Shown: positions 1 to 6,595, counted from the stretch's first letter. The stretch is 12,467 nucleotides of DNA from Oceanospirillaceae bacterium (GCA_003497765.1 DNNY01000160.1:1-12467); one strand, 5' to 3'. Made by a program: numbers and translations. Notes: generated from the letters alone by a model not told the origin.

Positions 1-546
1 AGCCACTTTATCAATACAGATGGTAAGATTTAAGTCAGCCTCACGAATACGGGCTAACTGGGAAGCAGCAAGGCCATAGGAATGCACCATACCACCAGCC
101 GATTCCAAACGGACAATAATTTCATCCTGCTTGTTAGCAACGGCCAAAATAGCACTAATTTCCATGCGTAATTTATCCACCTCGGATGCGCGGATATCAC
201 CATCAAAATCTAATACATAATGCTGAGCTTTAACATCATCGGTATTTTCCTCTTTAGCCACTTTACTTTTTTTAGCTTCTTGTTTGGCTTGTTTAAGTTC
301 TTGTTTCTGCTTTTTTTGCTGTGCCTTGCGCCGTTGTTTGAGCTGAAACTTATCCATGGTCAAATTTTCAATAGTTTCGCCCATATTGGTAATATCATCA
401 TTATATTTGCGCACTTGAATAAAACCTTGTTTACTAGCACGCTTAGCTTGCCCAGCCATAGCAACTAAACCAATAATCACACCAATAGCCACAACCACGG
501 TTACAGCCTTCGCCAGAAACAAACCATATTCCTGTAATAATTCCAA
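1..546 (-). CDS. sohB: SohB-like inner-membrane serine protease (peptidase S49), N-terminal part
   Basis: Partial gene: 182 codons are visible and it runs off the left edge. SohB is a signal-peptide-peptidase-like (S49) protease anchored in the inner membrane. The start is TTG at 546-544, with GGAG six nt upstream; the product then begins (M)ELLQEYGLFLAK, which closely matches the E. coli SohB N-terminus as I remember it. One membrane segment spans about residues 8-31. A lysine- and glutamine-rich, probably coiled segment follows (about 66-100). The S49 domain opens near residue 107 and includes LESAGGMVHSYGLAASQL. The window ends at CIDKVA, where family members continue with the ASGG segment carrying the nucleophile, so the catalytic serine and lysine lie outside and cannot be checked. 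The full family length is about 350 residues. It is divergent from the SCP2 gene. Confidence 0.93.
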   Translation of the reverse strand, partial: MELLQEYGLFLAKAVTVVVAIGVIIGLVAMAGQAKRASKQGFIQVRKYNDDITNMGETIENLTMDKFQLKQRRKAQQKKQKQELKQAKQEAKKSKVAKEENTDDVKAQHYVLDFDGDIRASEVDKLRMEISAILAVANKQDEIIVRLESAGGMVHSYGLAASQLARIREADLNLTICIDKVA

Positions 547-619
547 ACTTTACTCCTTTATGGACGCAGTAAAAACACGTCAATTGCAGCCTAGTGGCTT
601 AAAACATCTTATGCATTAC

Positions 620-648
620 TTTATAAGGTGCTTAAGGTTATTAAACAA
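620..648 (-). promoter_or_regulatory. Possible sigma70 promoter for sohB
   Basis: On the minus strand a -35-like TTGTTT (648-643) and a -10-like TATAAA (625-620) are 17 nt apart. Transcription would start near 613 and give a leader of about 67 nt before the TTG start of sohB. The -10 matches at five of six positions, but the -35 at only three. In this AT-rich 205-nt spacer such a match is not rare, so this is a candidate only. Confidence 0.3.
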
Positions 649-689
649 GCATTACTACCAATAGTAAGAGGATAATTTCAAACACATGT

Positions 690-718
690 TTGATTTATAA
701 AAATTTTCAATTTAAAAT
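690..718 (+). promoter_or_regulatory. Probable sigma70 promoter of the SCP2-domain gene
   Basis: A -35-like TTGATT (690-695) and a -10-like TAAAAT (713-718) lie 17 nt apart, four and five of six consensus matches. A start near 725 would give a leader of about 27 nt, containing the ribosome site AAGGA (740-744) placed seven nt before the ATG at 752. Position, spacing and short leader all fit. No operator is evident. Confidence 0.5.
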
Positions 719-751
719 CGTCTCACTTTAACCAATTACAAGGAAAATAAC

Positions 752-1066
752 ATGGCTGTAGCAGATATAATGTCTCGTTTAGCTGGTGCATTTAACGCCG
801 ATGCTGCCGATGATTTAGAAGCCACTTTTCAATTTAAGATTGATGGTGACGATGATTTTTATATTTCTATTGCTGATGAAAATTGTACAGCAGCTGTTGG
901 TGAACATGACGATCCAGATATCACTATGATAATGGATGTGGATACACTTACAGCGATCGTTAGTGGTGAACTAGATGGAATGCAGGCCTTTATGACTGGT
1001 CGCTTGCAAGCTGAAGGTGATGTTATGTTAGGTACCCGAATAGGTCAGTTATTTGATTTAGACTAA
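752..1066 (+). CDS. Stand-alone SCP2 sterol-binding domain protein
   Basis: A 104-residue acidic protein that is almost entirely one SCP2 (sterol carrier protein 2) domain. The recognisable pattern is the stretch FQFKIDGDDDFYISIADENC followed by the DPDITMIMDVDTLTAIVSGELD strand-helix region (broken here as DPDITMIMD and DTLTAIVSGELDG), then AFMTGRLQAEGDVMLGTRIG near the C-terminus. The family folds into a hydrophobic tunnel that binds acyl chains, acyl-CoA or other lipids. There is no signal peptide or membrane segment, so it should be cytosolic. The bacterial ligand is generally unknown, and 'sterol' in the name should not be read literally. The start at 752 has AAGGA seven nt upstream. It appears monocistronic: sohB diverges on its left and nudC converges on its right. 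Family call secure, function not. Confidence 0.9.
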   Translation: MAVADIMSRLAGAFNADAADDLEATFQFKIDGDDDFYISIADENCTAAVGEHDDPDITMIMDVDTLTAIVSGELDGMQAFMTGRLQAEGDVMLGTRIGQLFDLD

Positions 1067-1076
1067 ATAACCTATG

Positions 1077-1103
1077 CCAAAGTCTTGCCTGATTAGGCTT
1101 TGG
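1077..1103 (+). terminator. Possible terminator hairpin between the SCP2 gene and nudC
   Basis: CCAAA (1077-1081) pairs with TTTGG (1099-1103), and inside it GCCT (1087-1090) pairs with AGGC (1095-1098) around a GATT loop, leaving a five-nt bulge on the left side. The downstream sequence is only mildly T-rich (TCTGTTTCTT), and the right arm lies in the last nudC codons. It sits between convergent stops, the expected place for a terminator, but the hairpin is imperfect. Confidence 0.35.
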
Positions 1104-1893
1104 TCTGTTTCTTCAAAGCTAATTCTATTAATTGTCTGGCGATAGAAAAACTGGGGGGTAAATCCGGTAAATTATCTTGCCGAAACCAATCAGCGTGATC
1201 AATTTCCGTTTTATCAACCACTATTTCCCCTGCTTTATAATCGGCTAAAAAACCAAGCATCAATGAGTGAGGGAAAGACCAAGACTGGCTGTCAATATAG
1301 CGTAGATTCGTAATACTTATACCAACTTCTTCGAAAACTTCACGATGCACAGCTGCCTCTACTGTTTCGCCAGCTTCAACAAATCCAGCAAGCACGCTAT
1401 AGCGACCAACAGGAAAACGTTTATTATGGCCTAATAAGACACCATTAGGTCCATTTACCGCGACAATGATGCAAGGTGATAAACGCGGATATTGCTTGTA
1501 CTCACAAGCTGGGCAAACCATACCATACTCACCTTGAAGCAACTTATTACTATGGCCACAGCGACCACAATATTGATGATCCTTTAACCAATGGCTCAAC
1601 TGCAAGGCGCGCCCCAATAGGTCAGTTTCTGTCCCTGTCAGTTGAGACATCATTTTACGTCCATGATATGGCGTAAGTGACGTTTCTAAATGTTCCGCAA
1701 TCACCTCTAAGTAAATATCTTCTCCAGCCCATTCAGCAACCAATAAAGGCTCTGGAAACCAATCAGCATAGGCCATTTTACTAGTATTGTTATGTAACCA
1801 ATCGCCCTGTTTCGATAATAAAAGTTGTCCATCCTGAGCATAGATATAACGCTTATTAATAGCTTGGGTTGCCGAGCGATTTTTTATTAGCAT
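1093..1893 (-). CDS. nudC: NADH pyrophosphatase / NAD-RNA decapping hydrolase NudC
   Basis: 266 residues, against 257 in E. coli NudC. The family hydrolyses NAD(H) to NMN(H) and AMP, and removes NAD caps from RNA 5' ends in the cytoplasm. Domains in order: a poorly conserved N-terminal domain (about 1-105); a four-cysteine zinc ribbon (C109, C112, C127, C130); and a Nudix domain. The Nudix box runs from G170 to I192 with RE at 184-185 and EE at 188-189, matching GX5EX7REUXEEXGU. The NudC-specific motif after the box reads SQSWSFPHS (202-210), where the classical form is SQPWPFPxS, so two prolines are serines. The ATG at 1893 has AAGG about nine nt upstream. It is divergent from nhaB and convergent with the SCP2 gene. 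Annotation is firm; substrate preference could be altered. Confidence 0.93.
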   Translation of the reverse strand: MLIKNRSATQAINKRYIYAQDGQLLLSKQGDWLHNNTSKMAYADWFPEPLLVAEWAGEDIYLEVIAEHLETSLTPYHGRKMMSQLTGTETDLLGRALQLSHWLKDHQYCGRCGHSNKLLQGEYGMVCPACEYKQYPRLSPCIIVAVNGPNGVLLGHNKRFPVGRYSVLAGFVEAGETVEAAVHREVFEEVGISITNLRYIDSQSWSFPHSLMLGFLADYKAGEIVVDKTEIDHADWFRQDNLPDLPPSFSIARQLIELALKKQTKA

Positions 1894-1919
1894 AATTGCG
1901 ACCTTAAGACTAACTCAGA

Positions 1920-1948
1920 TTGAAAAAAGATGCATAAAAGTATAAAAT
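1920..1948 (+). promoter_or_regulatory. Probable sigma70 promoter of nhaB
   Basis: TTGAAA (1920-1925, five of six matches) and TAAAAT (1943-1948, five of six) are separated by exactly 17 nt, the best promoter-like pair in the window. Transcription from about 1955 would give nhaB a leader of about 95 nt that contains the inverted repeat at 1981-2011. The sequence is AT-rich, so experimental confirmation is lacking, but it lies directly in the nudC-nhaB divergent spacer. Confidence 0.5.
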
Positions 1949-1980
1949 TCGCGCGCCGAAATTTGCTTACAAAGCTTATT

Positions 1981-2011
1981 GGTTAGCCAAAAATTGAACC
2001 TTGGCTTTACC
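1981..2011 (+). repeat. Inverted repeat in the predicted nhaB leader
   Basis: AGCCAA (1985-1990) and TTGGCT (2001-2006) form a perfect 6-bp stem around a 10-nt loop, and GGT (1981-1983) with ACC (2009-2011) extends it past a small asymmetric internal loop. An alternative pairing, GGTT (1981-1984) with AACC (1997-2000), would exclude the outer one. It could be an operator or a leader RNA structure. I do not recognise it as a known riboswitch. The nhaB ribosome site (AGGA, about nine nt before the ATG) lies about 25 nt downstream. Confidence 0.4.
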
Positions 2012-2049
2012 CCCAGCGCAAACATTTAAATCTTATAGGATTAGCACAT

Positions 2050-3555
2050 ATGCAACAAGCCACTAACCTGTTTCATGCATTGCGACAGAACTTCTTGGGC
2101 AATTCACCTACCTGGTACAAACAGGTAATTTTAGGCTTTCTAATCGTCAATCCAATTTTGCTCTTTATTGCCGGCCCTACAGTAGCTGGCTGGGCTTTAA
2201 TTTTTGAGTTTATATTTACCCTTGCACTAGCTCTCAAGTGCTACCCTTTGCAGCCAGGTGGGTTACTAGCTATTGAGGCAATTGCTATTGGCTTGGCCTC
2301 ACCGGATGGGGTTTATCATGAAGTATCGGCTAATTTACAGGTTATTCTCCTGTTGATGTTTATGGTGGCTGGCATCTACTTTATGAAGGACATGTTGCTC
2401 GCTGTATTTACGCGCTTGTTAATCGGTGTGCGTTCGAAAACCTTATTATCCTTATTATTTAGTTTGTCAGCTGCTGTGTTATCGGCTTTTCTTGATGCCT
2501 TAACCGTAACTGCTGTTCTTATTACGGTATCCGTTGGCTTTTACAGTGTTTACCATAAGGCCGTTTCTATGGCCGGTGCCCATGGCCATGACCAATCCAA
2601 TGATGATCAAGTTCGTGAAGATCAACGTGCTGATCTTGCTGAATTTCGTGCTTTCTTGCGGAGTTTAATTATGCATGGTGCCGTTGGTACCGCCTTAGGT
2701 GGTGTAACCACCCTGGTGGGTGAACCTCAGAACCTTTTGATCGCTGAAAAAGCGGGCTGGAACTTTATTGATTTCTTTATCATTATGGCTCCTGTAACCA
2801 TGCCCGTTCTGATTATGGGTATTATTACCTGCTTCTTCACTGAAAAGTTAAAAATCTTTGGCTATGGATCAAAACTACCAGCCTCAGTACGGGAGATTCT
2901 AGAAGAATTTGCTAAAGGCGAAAAAAGCAAGCGCACATATCGCGACAAAGCAGCTATGGTTGTGCAAGGTATTGTTGCTCTAATGCTGGTTTTTGCACTG
3001 GCCTTTCATGTTGCCGAAGTCGGCCTTATCGGTTTAATGATTATTATTTTGTTGACAGCTTTTAATGGCATTATTGAGGAGCATCAAATTGGCCACGCTT
3101 TTGAGGAAGCACTGCCCTTTACTGCTTTGTTGGTAGTGTTTTTTGCCATCGTGACTGTTATTCATGAACAACACTTATTTAATCCCGTTATTGACTATGT
3201 GTTGACCCTAGAAAGAGATATCCAACCAAGTGTCTTCTTTGTAGCAAACGGTATTCTTTCGGCAATTAGTGACAATGTATTTGTCGCCACTATTTATATT
3301 AATGAAGTAAAAGCGGCCTTTGATGCTGGCATCATTGATCGGGCACACTTTGAGACCCTAGCCATTGCCATTAATACCGGTACTAATATACCTAGTGTGG
3401 CAACGCCTAATGGCCAAGCAGCCTTCTTATTCTTGCTCACATCGGCTTTGGCGCCTTTGATTCGCCTATCCTATGGCACCATGGTTTATATGGCACTGCC
3501 TTATACTATTATCATGAGTATTGTAGGCTACTTTGCTGTACTTTATATGCTGTAA
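2050..3555 (+). CDS. nhaB: Na+/H+ antiporter NhaB
   Basis: 501 residues, against 513 in E. coli; the C-terminus ends just after the last membrane segment and lacks the short E. coli tail. NhaB is an electrogenic inner-membrane antiporter that expels Na+ in exchange for protons at neutral to alkaline pH. Many hydrophobic segments cover the length. Family signatures are [11 protein letters not shown] near the N-terminus, [17 protein letters not shown] (about 61-77), [12 protein letters not shown] with the conserved membrane aspartate D149 (the D147 equivalent of other NhaBs), [31 protein letters not shown] and [18 protein letters not shown]. The cytoplasmic loop around residues 177-200 is acidic and histidine-containing. 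It has its own predicted promoter and a strong terminator, so it is likely monocistronic. The assignment rests on long near-identical motifs. Confidence 0.97.
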   Translation: MQQATNLFHALRQNFLGNSPTWYKQVILGFLIVNPILLFIAGPTVAGWALIFEFIFTLALALKCYPLQPGGLLAIEAIAIGLASPDGVYHEVSANLQVILLLMFMVAGIYFMKDMLLAVFTRLLIGVRSKTLLSLLFSLSAAVLSAFLDALTVTAVLITVSVGFYSVYHKAVSMAGAHGHDQSNDDQVREDQRADLAEFRAFLRSLIMHGAVGTALGGVTTLVGEPQNLLIAEKAGWNFIDFFIIMAPVTMPVLIMGIITCFFTEKLKIFGYGSKLPASVREILEEFAKGEKSKRTYRDKAAMVVQGIVALMLVFALAFHVAEVGLIGLMIIILLTAFNGIIEEHQIGHAFEEALPFTALLVVFFAIVTVIHEQHLFNPVIDYVLTLERDIQPSVFFVANGILSAISDNVFVATIYINEVKAAFDAGIIDRAHFETLAIAINTGTNIPSVATPNGQAAFLFLLTSALAPLIRLSYGTMVYMALPYTIIMSIVGYFAVLYML

Positions 3556-3590
3556 AGCTTTTAGCCATCGTTGTATTTAACGATACGCAC

Positions 3591-3621
3591 AAAAAAGCCA
3601 CTCTTTTGAGTGGCTTTTTTT
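3591..3621. terminator. Bidirectional rho-independent terminator, nhaB / dnaQ
   Basis: GCCACTC (3597-3603) and GAGTGGC (3608-3614) form a perfect 7-bp stem with a TTTT loop. The stem is flanked by six A on the left and seven T on the right, so a U-tract follows it on both strands. It lies between the convergent nhaB and dnaQ stops and should end both transcripts. A smaller perfect stem, ATCGTT/AACGAT (3567-3584), precedes it directly after nhaB. Confidence 0.93.
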
Positions 3622-3650
3622 ATAACTTACTCTACCGATAAAATTGTCAG

Positions 3651-4394
3651 TTAAACAACGTCTGTCTTGTCCAATTGCTGCCATAGGCTTTGATCGCCTG
3701 CAGCCTCTGCTACCACAGCTAGCTTTTTAGCATGAGCTGCTAATTCATCTGTATTGGCATATAGAGTTTGCAGGCCTTGGCCATCGACAGTCTTTTTCGT
3801 GACCGTTGTTTGCTGTCCAATATTAATGTCATCGTCATCATCGGATAATAGTAAGTTAGTTTGTCCACCGGTCATGGCTAAATAGACATCAGCCAATATC
3901 TCTGCATCCAATAACGCGCCATGAAGCTCACGATGGCCATTATCAATAAAGTAACGGCGACATAAAGCATCCAGATTATTCTTCTGCCCAGGATGTTTTT
4001 GTCTGGCTAAGACCAAAGAATCGTTAATATCACAAATATCACCAAGCATGGGTAATTTGATACCTCGGGACTTGGCCAGCAACTGTAATTCATTATTTAA
4101 AAAACCCACATCAAATGGGGCGTTATGAATAATCAATTCGGCACCATCAACAAAGGACAGAAAATCGTCAGCAATGGCAGCAAACACTGGCTTATCTGCT
4201 AAAAATTCATTGGTTATACCATGCACAGCTTGCGCTTCCATGGGCACATCACGTTCAGGCTGGATATATTGATGATAATTATTACCGGTTAAGCGGCGAT
4301 TAATCATCTCCACCGCGCCGATTTCGACTAATTTATCGCCGCGTTTTGGGTCTAAGCCTGTTGTTTCTGTATCGAGTACTACTATTCTTGCCAC
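3651..4394 (-). CDS. dnaQ: DNA polymerase III epsilon subunit (3'-5' proofreading exonuclease)
   Basis: 247 residues, against 243 in E. coli. Epsilon is the proofreading subunit of the polymerase III core, bound to the alpha and theta subunits. All DnaQ-fold catalytic residues are visible: ExoI VLDTETTGLD with D8 and E10, ExoII HNAPFDVGFLN with D95, and the HxxxxD ExoIII motif with H158 and D163. After the exonuclease domain, QTNLLL (178-183) lies where E. coli has its weak beta-clamp motif QTSMAF. It is followed by an acidic run of five Asp and a linker leading to the C-terminal alpha-binding segment (ELAAHAKKLAVV and a final SLWQQLDKTDVV). The start is GTG at 4394, with GGAG ten nt upstream. 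It is the third gene of the leftward operon, 30 nt after rnhA. No tRNA is seen beside it, unlike E. coli. Confidence 0.96.
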   Translation of the reverse strand: MARIVVLDTETTGLDPKRGDKLVEIGAVEMINRRLTGNNYHQYIQPERDVPMEAQAVHGITNEFLADKPVFAAIADDFLSFVDGAELIIHNAPFDVGFLNNELQLLAKSRGIKLPMLGDICDINDSLVLARQKHPGQKNNLDALCRRYFIDNGHRELHGALLDAEILADVYLAMTGGQTNLLLSDDDDDINIGQQTTVTKKTVDGQGLQTLYANTDELAAHAKKLAVVAEAAGDQSLWQQLDKTDVV

Positions 4395-4413
4395 AGTTTA
4401 TATTCTCCAATAC

Positions 4414-4429
4414 TGTAATCTAGATTACA
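4414..4429. repeat. Perfect 16-bp palindrome at the rnhA-dnaQ junction
   Basis: TGTAATCTAGATTACA is identical to its own reverse complement over all 16 bases. It spans the last two codons of rnhA (ATG TAA, read on the minus strand) and about 11 nt of the 30-nt gap before dnaQ, ending about 19 nt upstream of the dnaQ GTG. Such symmetry suits a dimeric DNA-binding protein. As RNA it could form only a short stem with a tight loop. By chance one perfect 16-bp palindrome is expected about 0.2 times in a window of this size. Confidence 0.6.
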
Positions 4430-4859
4430 TTTTCTCAGCAGCACCCAAATTAGCCAGTTGGTCTGCAATTTCGTTTTCCTCATGGCCACTATGGCCTTTA
4501 ACCCAGTGCCAATGTACCTCGTGTTCTTGTACCTGACGGTCTAGTTGTTGCCATAGGTCAGCATTTTTAACTGGTTTGCGAGCGGCATTCATCCAACCTT
4601 TGGCTTTCCAATTATGAATCCATTCTGTAATGCCTTGACGCACATATTGCGAATCTGTTGTTAACTGCACCACACAAGGACGCTTTAGGGCCATTAGGCC
4701 TTTAATCGCTGCCATTAATTCCATGCGGTTATTAGTGGTAACGGCTTCGCCACCATGCAGACGTTTCTCCTGCTCCTTGTAGCGCAACAACACACCCCAA
4801 CCGCCGGGGCCTGGATTACCTTTGCAGGCTCCATCTGTAAAAATTTCAACTTCATCCAT
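4425..4859 (-). CDS. rnhA: Ribonuclease HI
   Basis: 144 residues from the chosen start. It cuts the RNA strand of RNA/DNA hybrids with divalent metal, acting in primer and R-loop removal. Active-site residues with this start are D9 (FTDGAC), E47 (NNRMELMAA), D69 ([10 protein letters not shown]), H123 (VKGHSGH) and D133 (NEIADQLA), each one position from E. coli D10, E48, D70, H124 and D134. The basic-protrusion region [10 protein letters not shown] is present; the C-terminus stops soon after D133, about ten residues shorter than E. coli. An in-frame ATG at 4889 would add ten residues but lie inside the methyltransferase gene. ATG at 4859 fits the family length and overlaps the upstream stop by eight nt (ATGGATGA), suggesting translational coupling. 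No strong ribosome site is present; GAG lies about nine nt upstream. Confidence 0.95.
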   Translation of the reverse strand: MDEVEIFTDGACKGNPGPGGWGVLLRYKEQEKRLHGGEAVTTNNRMELMAAIKGLMALKRPCVVQLTTDSQYVRQGITEWIHNWKAKGWMNAARKPVKNADLWQQLDRQVQEHEVHWHWVKGHSGHEENEIADQLANLGAAEKM

Positions 4860-5619
4860 TTTTTTGTCTCGATTGTGGCTGCCCTTCAACAGAAGCCAAA
4901 CCCACCTGTGGGCGACGGATCTTGGCTCGCCAAGAGGGTTTATGATTGCGTAACCGGGTTTCTTGTTTTACCGCACTCATCACGTAAACTGCGCCTAAAT
5001 GTTTAGCTAAACCTTTGCTAGAGGAACCTATTCTATCAGCTGATTGGAGCCATTTGTCATGATTTATGGGTAAACGATAAAAGCGCGTATCAAATTGCAC
5101 CATTTTAAAATTTAATAAGCTTAGCCAATCCAATAATCTCCGCGCGGCTAAAAAGCGAAATTGCCAAGGACAGCCCTTTTTAAATCGCAATAATCGCCAT
5201 AAGCCCCACCAACTATATGGATTAAATCCACAAATAATTACGCGTCCACCAGGCATAACGACACGCGCTGCTTCACGCAATAAGTCCCTTGGGTCCTTGG
5301 CAATATCAAAGGCATGCTGAATAACAAGAGCATGAACAGAATTGGTTGCTAAAGGTAAATTGTGAGGGTCCATAATCACGTGGCTATCAGCCGTCGTATT
5401 TGCACTTAATAGAATGCTGCGAGGCATATTCGCCTGTGCCTTAACACTGGTGTGTGCACCTGGCCCTACATGCACCCTGTAAACACCAAAACATTGTTTG
5501 AGATGATCTTCAATAACGGCGTTCTCGGTACTTAATAAAGCACCTCCGAGGGGCGTAAGCAACCAATCTTCCATGTTTAATTGGGCCTGATCGTAGCTTT
5601 TTAGACCGTGAATCTGCAT
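4852..5619 (-). CDS. yafS: YafS-like class I SAM-dependent methyltransferase, target unknown
   Basis: 255 residues, resembling E. coli YafS in sequence and in position between gloB and rnhA. The methyltransferase fold shows as [20 protein letters not shown] (about 84-103, motif II/III region) followed by [20 protein letters not shown] and [11 protein letters not shown], then the typical [12 protein letters not shown]. The glycine-rich SAM loop (motif I) is reduced to VGPGA near residue 52, lacking the usual E/D-x-G-x-G-x-G spacing. The C-terminus is basic and probably disordered ([12 protein letters not shown] onward). The substrate is not known for this family, to my knowledge. It is first in the operon with rnhA and dnaQ. 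The start is uncertain: ATG at 5619 has only GGAA about 13 nt upstream, and Met16 is an alternative. Confidence 0.85.
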   Translation of the reverse strand: MQIHGLKSYDQAQLNMEDWLLTPLGGALLSTENAVIEDHLKQCFGVYRVHVGPGAHTSVKAQANMPRSILLSANTTADSHVIMDPHNLPLATNSVHALVIQHAFDIAKDPRDLLREAARVVMPGGRVIICGFNPYSWWGLWRLLRFKKGCPWQFRFLAARRLLDWLSLLNFKMVQFDTRFYRLPINHDKWLQSADRIGSSSKGLAKHLGAVYVMSAVKQETRLRNHKPSWRAKIRRPQVGLASVEGQPQSRQKNG

Positions 5620-5674
5620 ACTAATATAAGTTCCAGCTGGCTCAAGGCAATGGCAACTATAGTCTAACTAAAAA

Positions 5675-5688
5675 AGATCCAAGGATCT
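5675..5688. repeat. Inverted repeat over the gloB ribosome-binding site
   Basis: AGATCC (5675-5680) and GGATCT (5683-5688) are perfect complements separated by AA. The Shine-Dalgarno sequence AAGGA (5681-5685) lies in the centre and right arm, seven nt (AAGG to ATG) before the gloB ATG. The element also sits in the only 72-nt spacer between gloB and the divergent methyltransferase operon. Repeats of this size occur by chance a few times in a window this long, so function is only suggested by position. Confidence 0.4.
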
Positions 5689-5691
5689 CTA

Positions 5692-6468
5692 ATGACCAAT
5701 ACTATTACACCACTTAACGCATTTGCCGACAATTATATTTGGTGTATAAGCAATATACAGCAAAAACAAGCGGTTGTTGTTGATCCCGGTGATGCTCAAG
5801 TAGTGCTTGCCTATTTAGACAAGCATGGCTATGAGTTAGTTGCCATCTTGGTCACTCATCACCATTATGATCATACTAATGGCATTAGTGAATTATTACA
5901 AAGTTACCCAAATATACCTATATATGGAAATCATAAAAGCCACTATAAAGGGATTACATCTAAGCTTACAGAGGGTGATTGTATTGAAGTTTTGGGGCAA
6001 GAATTTCAAATGCTTGCTATCCCAGGCCATACTTTAGACCATGTCGCATTTTATGATCATCATAACCAACAACTTTTTTGTGGTGATACACTCTTTTTAG
6101 CTGGATGTGGGCGCGTATTTGAAGGTACTCATGAGCAAATGCATCAGTCTTTGCAAAAAATTATGGCTTTACCTAAACATGTAAAAGCCTACCCAGCTCA
6201 TGAATATAGTCTAGCCAACTTAAAATTTGCTAGGGCTGTTGAACCTGATAATGAGGATATTAAACAGGCCATTAATCACATTCGCATTAAACGCCAGCAA
6301 GAGTTACCTAGTTTGCCCACAACCTTAGGTGAGGAAGCATTAATTAATCCGTTCCTTCGATGTCATGAACCATCTGTGATTGAGGCAGCCAAGCAAAAAG
6401 CTCAGGAGCCCTTGGCTCATCCTGCGGCTGTGTTTGGTACTTTAAGAGAGTGGAAAAATCAATTTTAA
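5692..6468 (+). CDS. gloB: Hydroxyacylglutathione hydrolase (glyoxalase II)
   Basis: 258 residues, against 251 in E. coli. It hydrolyses S-D-lactoylglutathione to D-lactate and glutathione, the second step of methylglyoxal detoxification, in the cytoplasm. The metallo-beta-lactamase fold is complete. The signature THHHYDHTNG holds H56, H58, D60 and H61; H113 (IPGHTLDH), D132 (CGDTLFLAGCGRVFEG) and H170 (YPAHEYS) complete the binuclear metal site. The C-terminal glutathione-binding region follows, with NHIRIKRQQELPSLPTTLGE and NPFLR. The ATG at 5692 has AAGG seven nt upstream, within an inverted repeat. It diverges from the yafS-like gene and precedes mltD, the gene order known from E. coli and relatives. 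No convincing promoter was found in the 72-nt divergent spacer; TATAGT at 5658-5663 could be a -10, with no good -35. Confidence 0.96.
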   Translation: MTNTITPLNAFADNYIWCISNIQQKQAVVVDPGDAQVVLAYLDKHGYELVAILVTHHHYDHTNGISELLQSYPNIPIYGNHKSHYKGITSKLTEGDCIEVLGQEFQMLAIPGHTLDHVAFYDHHNQQLFCGDTLFLAGCGRVFEGTHEQMHQSLQKIMALPKHVKAYPAHEYSLANLKFARAVEPDNEDIKQAINHIRIKRQQELPSLPTTLGEEALINPFLRCHEPSVIEAAKQKAQEPLAHPAAVFGTLREWKNQF

Positions 6469-6479
6469 AAAATCTAATA

Positions 6480-6595
6480 GCTTATTAATCTTCACTTTAT
6501 TTTCAATAAGCATATTAGGCTTAGATAATACCAAATAAATATGGCCTTAATATGCACTTTCTAGATCCATTTTTTTCTATCATAGGGACTAGAAA
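6480..6595. repeat. Three consecutive inverted repeats in the gloB-mltD spacer
   Basis: Repeat 1: GCTTATT (6480-6486) with AATAAGC (6505-6511), perfect. Repeat 2: GCATATTAGGC (6510-6520) with GCCTTAATATGC (6544-6555), 11 bp with one bulged base and a 23-nt loop. Repeat 3: TTTCTAG (6558-6564) with CTAGAAA (6589-6595), perfect, enclosing seven consecutive T (6570-6576). Repeats 1 and 2 share two bases, so they would compete. All lie downstream of gloB and upstream of the predicted mltD promoter. They may end the gloB message, though no stem is followed immediately by a U-tract. The 201-nt spacer holds no gene I can support. Confidence 0.45.

Noticed and set aside
220..468. Plus-strand open frame of 82 codons inside sohB
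   Set aside because: It is antisense to a clear SohB coding sequence. Its Phe/Leu-rich product is the mirror of the Lys/Gln-rich coiled segment, and it has no ribosome site.
4414..4429. TyrR box reading of the rnhA-dnaQ palindrome
   Set aside because: The half-sites resemble TGTAA/TTACA, but the spacing is two bases shorter than the TGTAAA-N6-TTTACA consensus, and the genes are not in aromatic amino-acid metabolism.
4860..4889. Ten-residue N-terminal extension of RNase HI from the ATG at 4889
   Set aside because: It would lie inside the methyltransferase gene. The ATG at 4859 places the catalytic residues one position from the E. coli numbering and gives a normal overlapping junction.
4755..5006. 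Plus-strand frame across the rnhA / methyltransferase junction
   Set aside because: It is antisense to two well-supported genes, with no recognisable protein and no ribosome site.
5623..5646. Sigma70-like pair (TTGCCT, 16 nt, TATATT) in front of the methyltransferase gene
   Set aside because: Transcription would begin inside or just after the ATG at 5619, so it could serve only a leaderless message or the alternative Met16 start. Too uncertain to list.
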